DNA of 10,191 bases from Nocardia sp. (lineage in GTDB: Bacteria; Actinomycetota; Actinomycetes; Mycobacteriales; Mycobacteriaceae): positions 1 to 10,191 of the forward strand of contig JABFXT010000474.1 of the NCBI GenBank assembly GCA_013361595.1, written 5' to 3'. Position 1 is the first letter of the stretch; the number at the start of each line of letters is the position of its first letter. Below, one piece after another: positions 6,806-10,191 of this stretch. The notes beneath the pieces are model-generated. The model ran no database searches. It had not been told where the DNA came from and saw nothing but the letters and a program-made list of their open reading frames with translations. A program made the position numbers and the translations under genes.

Positions 6806-7399
6806 CTACGGCATACCGGCCGGAAGCGTCCGGCCATGTGCGGTGCCTTCCACCGCATCCACATACACCTGAGCGATATCGGCGACCGGGGTACCCCCGG
6901 CCGGATCCATACCCAGGCCGAGGAGGGTTTCCCGCACCCAGCCCGGGCTGACGGTGTTCAGGCGGATACCGCGCGGCATCTCGGTCGCCGCCGCATGCAC
7001 GAACGCCTCCAGACCCGCGTTCACCAGATAACCCAGCGAGCTCCCGGGCACAGGTTCGGTGAACCGCCCACTGGTGAGCGTCACCGAACCGCCGTCCCGC
7101 ACCCGGGCCGCCGCGCGCCGGACCAGATTCACCTGCCCGACGAGTTTCCCGTCGAGACCCGCCCAGAACGCCGTATCCGACCCGGAACTCAGCGGTGTCA
7201 GGCCACCGCTCGCGGCGCAGCACACCACCGCGTCCACCGTCCCGGCCGTGGCGAACAAGGTGTCGATCGTCGCGGTATCGGCCATATCCACCCGCAGCGG
7301 TCCACGACGTGACGCAGCCACCACCTCGTGCCGCACCGCCAAGTTCGCGGCGACCGCGCTGCCGATGGTGCCGGTCGCCCCGATCACGAGAATCCTCAT
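6806..7399 (-). CDS. Short atypical SDR (NAD(P)-binding Rossmann protein)
   Basis: The protein has 197 residues, shorter than the usual 240-280 for classical SDRs. The N-terminal cofactor motif GATGTIG (7-13) and SRRG after the second strand indicate NAD(P) binding, probably NADP(H). A serine in the catalytic region is kept (LTSG, Ser110). The normal Tyr-x3-Lys pair is absent: where Lys is expected, the sequence reads YLVNAGLEAF, with Asn127. The following ELPRGIR-like stretch (EMPRGIRLNTVSPGWV) matches the small SDR group represented by PRK07578 as I remember it, which also lacks the pair. The reaction is unknown. The ATG at 7399 has a good AAGGA ribosome site. The frame stays open far upstream but would there cross the divergent regulator gene, so the internal ATG is chosen. 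It is divergent from the MmyB-like regulator and probably its target. Confidence 0.88.
   Translation of the reverse strand: MRILVIGATGTIGSAVAANLAVRHEVVAASRRGPLRVDMADTATIDTLFATAGTVDAVVCCAASGGLTPLSSGSDTAFWAGLDGKLVGQVNLVRRAAARVRDGGSVTLTSGRFTEPVPGSSLGYLVNAGLEAFVHAAATEMPRGIRLNTVSPGWVRETLLGLGMDPAGGTPVADIAQVYVDAVEGTAHGRTLPAGMP
6818..6835 (-). terminator. Short GC hairpin near the end of the atypical SDR gene
   Basis: GGCCGGA (6818-6824) and TCCGGCC (6829-6835) give a 7-bp stem with a 4-nt loop inside the last codons of the SDR gene. It mirrors the hairpin at the end of the convergent phosphotransferase gene. A role in ending transcription is possible, but it lies before the stop codon and lacks a T-tract. 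Confidence 0.25.
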
Positions 7400-7546
7400 C
7401 GCTGTCCTTTCCTCCGTTCGGCTGCTGCCGGGATCAGCCTGCGACGGCCGGCGCCGCGGTCCCAGACCTCCGTCGGAGATACCTCGGGGGAGGGTGCATC
7501 CAGCAGGTGCAGGTTCACCGGGCGCGGATCCGCGAGACTGGTAGCC
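7400..7546. promoter_or_regulatory. Divergent promoter between the atypical SDR and the MmyB-like regulator
   Basis: This 147-bp region lies between divergent starts. It contains the odd-centred palindrome CTCCG-T-CGGAG at 7468-7478, midway between the genes. Further right is GGTG-N6-CACC (7506-7519), also symmetric. Either could be an operator for the regulator encoded to the right. An AAGGA ribosome site serves the SDR. The regulator's GTG has no clear ribosome site and may be read from a leaderless transcript. Promoter elements cannot be named with confidence. Confidence 0.5.
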
Positions 7547-8422
7547 GTGAGCACCGATACCGAGCTGGGCGAATTCCTGCGATCGAGGCGGGCCCGGCTG
7601 CAACCGGACGAGGCCGGGCTGCCCGTGTACGGGGGCCGGCGCCGGGTACCGGGCCTGCGGCGCGAGGAACTCGCGCAGCTCGCCGGGGTGAGCGCGGGCT
7701 ACTACACCCGTCTCGAACAGGGCCAGAGCCCCAACGCGTCGGACTCTGTGCTCGACGCCGTCGCCCGCGTCCTCCGTCTGGACGAGGCCGAACGCACCCA
7801 CCTGTACTCCCTGGCCCGGCCCAAGCCGAAGGGCCGCCGCCGCACCGCCGAACCCGAACAGATCCGGCCCGGTGTACAACGCATGATCGAGTCGTTCGAT
7901 ACGGCACCCGCCCTGGTCCTGGGCCGGTTCGTCGACATCCTGGCCTGGAACCCGATGGCACACGCGCTGCTGGCCGGTCATCTCGACTACGCCGCGCCCG
8001 GCCGGCCCGACGACCGCCCCACTATCGCCCGCCTGGTGGTCCACGACCCGCACACCCGCGAGCTGTACGACGACTGGCCCCGTAAAGCCCGGTCCACCGT
8101 GGCCGACCTGCGAACGATCGCTGGACAGTATCCCGGTGCGCCCGCCCTGAACAGCCTGATCGGTGAACTGACCCTCGCGAGCCCGGACTTCGCGACCCTC
8201 TGGGCCGCGCACTCCGTGGGCGACTGCGGCGGCGCCACCCGCGTCCACCACCACCCGGTCGTCGGCGCCATAACGCTCACGACCGAGTTCATGACCCTGC
8301 CCGAGGACGAGGGACAACGGGTAGCCGTTTACCACGCCGAACCCGGCTCATCCGCCGAATCCGCGCTGCGCATCCTGTCCGGACTCGTCGCCACCACGGC
8401 AGCGGCCCGGCCCGCGGAATAA
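7547..8422 (+). CDS. MmyB-like helix-turn-helix transcriptional regulator
   Basis: The protein has 291 residues from the GTG at 7547. An N-terminal XRE-type DNA-binding domain covers about 1-95, with the segment LRREELAQLAGVSAGYYTRLEQG (37-59) as the helix-turn-helix. The preceding GGRRRVPGLRREE is a signature of this group. The rest (about 107-285) matches the MmyB/MltR ligand-binding domain: AWNPMAHALLAGH, ARLVVHDPHTRELYDDW, LIGELTLASPDFATLWAAH and the HHPVVGAITLTTEFM strand. This PAS-like domain is thought to sense a small hydrophobic ligand. Members are known to lie divergent from SDR genes in actinobacteria, exactly as here, so repression or activation of the adjacent SDR is likely. The upstream part of the open frame is intergenic. 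The stop lies 64 bp before the next operon on the same strand. The ligand is unknown. Confidence 0.92.
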   Translation: MSTDTELGEFLRSRRARLQPDEAGLPVYGGRRRVPGLRREELAQLAGVSAGYYTRLEQGQSPNASDSVLDAVARVLRLDEAERTHLYSLARPKPKGRRRTAEPEQIRPGVQRMIESFDTAPALVLGRFVDILAWNPMAHALLAGHLDYAAPGRPDDRPTIARLVVHDPHTRELYDDWPRKARSTVADLRTIAGQYPGAPALNSLIGELTLASPDFATLWAAHSVGDCGGATRVHHHPVVGAITLTTEFMTLPEDEGQRVAVYHAEPGSSAESALRILSGLVATTAAARPAE

Positions 8423-8432
8423 CCCCACCACC

Positions 8433-8475
8433 CCCACCGTTCAGGTAGATGCAAACGCATAGAACCTACGGTGGG
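8433..8475 (+). promoter_or_regulatory. Nested inverted repeat and candidate MarR operator before the monooxygenase
   Basis: CCCACCGT (8433-8440) and ACGGTGGG (8468-8475) are perfect 8-bp inverted arms. Between them lies a second symmetric element, ATGC-AAAC-GCAT (8449-8460). The inner element has the size expected of a MarR-type operator, and a MarR gene is the next gene of the operon. The right outer arm runs into the GGGAG ribosome site (8473-8477) of the monooxygenase. If the transcript starts upstream, a hairpin would cover that site. Both roles are inference. Confidence 0.5.
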
Positions 8476-8486
8476 AGTGACACACG

Positions 8487-9647
8487 ATGCAGTTCGGAAT
8501 CTTCTCGGTCAGCGACATCACGCGCGACCCCGTGACCGGCGTAACGCCCAGCGAAGCCGAACGGATCGACGCGATCGTCCAGATCGCCCGCAAAACCGAA
8601 GAGGTCGGTCTCGACGTCTTCGCCATCGGCGAGCACCACAACCCGCCGTTCTTCTCCTCCTCACCGACCACGCTGCTCGGCCACATCGCGGCAACCACCG
8701 AACGGCTGATCCTCACCACGGCCACCACCCTGATCACCACCAACGACCCGGTGAAGATCGCCGAGGACTACGCCATGCTGCAACACCTGTCCAAAGGCCG
8801 CATGGACCTGATGCTCGGCCGCGGCAACACCGGACCCGTCTACCCGTGGTTCGGCAAGGACATCCGCGCCGGACTACCGCTGGCGCTGGAGAACTACAAC
8901 CTGCTGCACCGGCTGTGGCGCGAAGACGTCGTCGACTGGGAAGGCCAGTACCGCACCCCGCTCCAGAGCTTCACCGCCACCCCGCGCCCGCTCGACGGCG
9001 TGCCGCCGTTCGTCTGGCACGGCTCCATCCGCACCCCCGAAATCGCCGAACAGGCCGCCTACTACGGCAACGGCTTCTTCGCCAACCACATCTTCTGGCC
9101 CACCGCCCACTCGCTGCAGCTCATCGAGTTCTACCGGCAGCGTTTCGAGCACTACGGGCACGGCACCAAGAAACAGGCCATCGTCGGACTCGGCGGACAG
9201 GCCTATATCGCCAAGAAGTCCCAGGACGCCTGGAACGAATTCCGCCCCTACTTCAACGAGGCACCCGTCTACGGCCACGGTCCGTCCCTGGAGGACTTCG
9301 CCGAAATGACCCCACTGTCGGTCGGCAGCCCACAGGAGATCATCGACAAAACCCTCACCTTCCACGACACCTTCGGCGACTACCAGCGCCAGCTGTGGCT
9401 GATGGACCACGCCGGACTACCACTGAAAACCGTCCTCCACCAGCTCGACCTGCTCGGTGAAGAAGTCGTGCCCGTCCTGCGCAAGGAACTCGACGCCCGC
9501 CGCGACCCCGAATCCGCGCCGGCCCCCACCCACCCCGCGCGCGTCGCCGCCGAATACGGCGACAAACCGGCCCGGCAGGCCCGCCCCAACGCCAACCAGG
9601 GCGACAACCTCGCAGGCACCAGCCCCTACCAGGACGCCACCGCATGA
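8487..9647 (+). CDS. LLM-class flavin-dependent monooxygenase, CE1758-like
   Basis: The protein has 386 residues and a bacterial-luciferase-like TIM barrel. The N terminus MQFGIFSVSDITRDP, the EHH motif at 49-51 (equivalent in position to the luciferase alpha-subunit His44 region), SSSPTTLLGHIAATTERLILTTATTL, and the GRMDLMLGRGNTGPVYPWFG loop point to the CE1758-type group of FMN-using LLM enzymes. WHGSIRTPEIAEQAAYYGNGFF is the conserved later barrel segment. Such enzymes use reduced FMN and oxygen supplied by a partner reductase. The substrate is unknown. The last 45 or so residues are rich in Pro, Ala and Arg and look flexible, ending SPYQDATA. The ATG at 8487 has GGGAG 9 nt upstream. The stop overlaps the MarR start (ATGA). 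Use of FMN rather than F420 is inferred from family recognition and from the EHH signature. Confidence 0.9.
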   Translation: MQFGIFSVSDITRDPVTGVTPSEAERIDAIVQIARKTEEVGLDVFAIGEHHNPPFFSSSPTTLLGHIAATTERLILTTATTLITTNDPVKIAEDYAMLQHLSKGRMDLMLGRGNTGPVYPWFGKDIRAGLPLALENYNLLHRLWREDVVDWEGQYRTPLQSFTATPRPLDGVPPFVWHGSIRTPEIAEQAAYYGNGFFANHIFWPTAHSLQLIEFYRQRFEHYGHGTKKQAIVGLGGQAYIAKKSQDAWNEFRPYFNEAPVYGHGPSLEDFAEMTPLSVGSPQEIIDKTLTFHDTFGDYQRQLWLMDHAGLPLKTVLHQLDLLGEEVVPVLRKELDARRDPESAPAPTHPARVAAEYGDKPARQARPNANQGDNLAGTSPYQDATA

Positions 9648-10183
9648 GCGACGGCCCACCGGAAGGGGCCGACCAGGAGCACCACGATCCCGCGCAACCG
9701 CCCGCCGGCCACCACCACCCCGGCCGAGAAACCAACAGAACCAGCGGGCGGCTCGCCAACGACGCCTGGGAAGCGGTACTGACCGCACACGCCGTCCTGA
9801 TGAAACAGTTCGCGGCACAGGACGTATGGCACGGACTCACCATGCGCGAATACGACGTCCTCTACACCCTGTCCAAATGCCCCGAACCCATCCGGCCCGC
9901 CGAACTGAACCGGCACGTCCTGCTCACCCAACCGGCCCTGTCCCGGATGGTCGACCGGCTCGTCGAACGCGGCCTCGTCCAACGCACCCCCGACCCACAC
10001 GACGGCCGCGGAGTCCGGCTCTCCCTCACCACCGAGGGCCGGACCCGGCAACGCCGCATCGGCGGCCGCCACGCCGTCGGCGTCGCACAGGCGCTCACCG
10101 GCGCACTCACCGACGACGAACTACGCACCCTCGAACACCTCTGCGGAAAGCTCGCAGACACCACGAAAAGGAACCGGATATGA
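9644..10183 (+). CDS. MarR-family transcriptional regulator
   Basis: The protein has 179 residues with a winged helix-turn-helix core. LTMREYDVLYTLSK (65-78) is the helix before the DNA-binding motif. PAELNRHVLLTQPALSRMVD (85-104) contains the recognition helix. The wing is DPHDGRGVRLSLT (117-129), with the conserved D-x-R-G-type turn. MarR proteins act as dimers, usually as repressors released by a small ligand. The first 35 residues are an unusual flexible tail rich in Pro, Gly and His (HH at 13-14, HHH at 23-25) before the first helix. It overlaps the monooxygenase stop (ATGA) without its own ribosome site, so translation is probably coupled. The likely target is the operon's own promoter near 8433-8475. 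The ligand could be the monooxygenase substrate, but that is inference. Confidence 0.92.
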   Translation: MSDGPPEGADQEHHDPAQPPAGHHHPGRETNRTSGRLANDAWEAVLTAHAVLMKQFAAQDVWHGLTMREYDVLYTLSKCPEPIRPAELNRHVLLTQPALSRMVDRLVERGLVQRTPDPHDGRGVRLSLTTEGRTRQRRIGGRHAVGVAQALTGALTDDELRTLEHLCGKLADTTKRNRI

Positions 10184-10191
10184 CAACCACC
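10180..10191 (+). CDS. Start of the next operon gene, possibly the partner FMN reductase (truncated)
   Basis: ATG at 10180 overlaps the MarR stop (ATGA) and is preceded by AAAAGGAA about 9 nt upstream, a strong ribosome site. Only four codons (MTTT) are visible before the window ends. CE1758-type monooxygenases are typically paired with a CE1759-type NAD(P)H:FMN reductase, so that is the expected product. The start is well supported. The identity is inference only. Confidence 0.6.

Noticed and set aside
7328..7546. Upstream ATG extension of the MmyB-like regulator
   Set aside because: It would overlap the divergent SDR start and promoter. The family signature begins just after the GTG at 7547.
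7400..8335. Possible N-terminal extension of the atypical SDR
   Set aside because: The frame stays open only because of high GC content. It crosses the divergent regulator gene, and the internal ATG at 7399 has a good ribosome site and begins exactly at the Rossmann fold.

Overview
The window is very GC-rich, with codons ending almost always in G or C, closely packed genes and several start/stop overlaps. The CYP51 protein aligns essentially without gaps to the mycobacterial sterol 14-alpha-demethylase as I remember it. Together with an FprB-type ferredoxin/reductase fusion and an F420-type oxidoreductase, this points to a mycolic-acid actinobacterium (Mycobacteriales). Nocardia is my best guess, with Rhodococcus or a relative also possible. 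The assignment rests on recognition, not on a search.

Left part (1-3505): the 3' end of a HEAT-repeat protein gene (+) converges on a two-gene minus-strand operon, cyp51 followed with no gap by a fused ferredoxin/ferredoxin-NADP reductase. The two convergent stop codons lie in the outer base pairs of one long hairpin (419-475), a likely bidirectional terminator. The operon appears to encode a complete NADPH -> FAD -> Fe-S -> P450 electron chain.

Middle (3506-6747): a 193-bp divergent control region contains two matching 19-bp sites in opposite orientation and a third half-site, built on the near-palindrome TGTCCRGACA. It separates cyp51 from a plus-strand operon of three overlapping genes: a classical SDR, an F420-dependent luciferase-like oxidoreductase and an APH-fold phosphotransferase. 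The shared control region suggests these enzymes act on the same hydrophobic substrate class as CYP51, possibly sterols or other isoprenoids. The regulator itself is not in the window.

Right part (6748-10191): a small SDR with a non-canonical active site (-) diverges from a MmyB-like helix-turn-helix regulator (+), a recognised regulator/SDR arrangement. An operon follows with a flavin-dependent luciferase-like monooxygenase of the CE1758 type, a MarR regulator overlapping it by ATGA, and the first four codons of another gene, again overlapping by ATGA. By family precedent that last gene is probably the partner FMN reductase. An inverted repeat just upstream of the monooxygenase overlaps its ribosome binding site.

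No tRNA, rRNA, CRISPR array, insertion sequence or phage gene was seen. The window reads as a set of small redox modules, each with its own regulator or operator, rather than a defence or mobile island.
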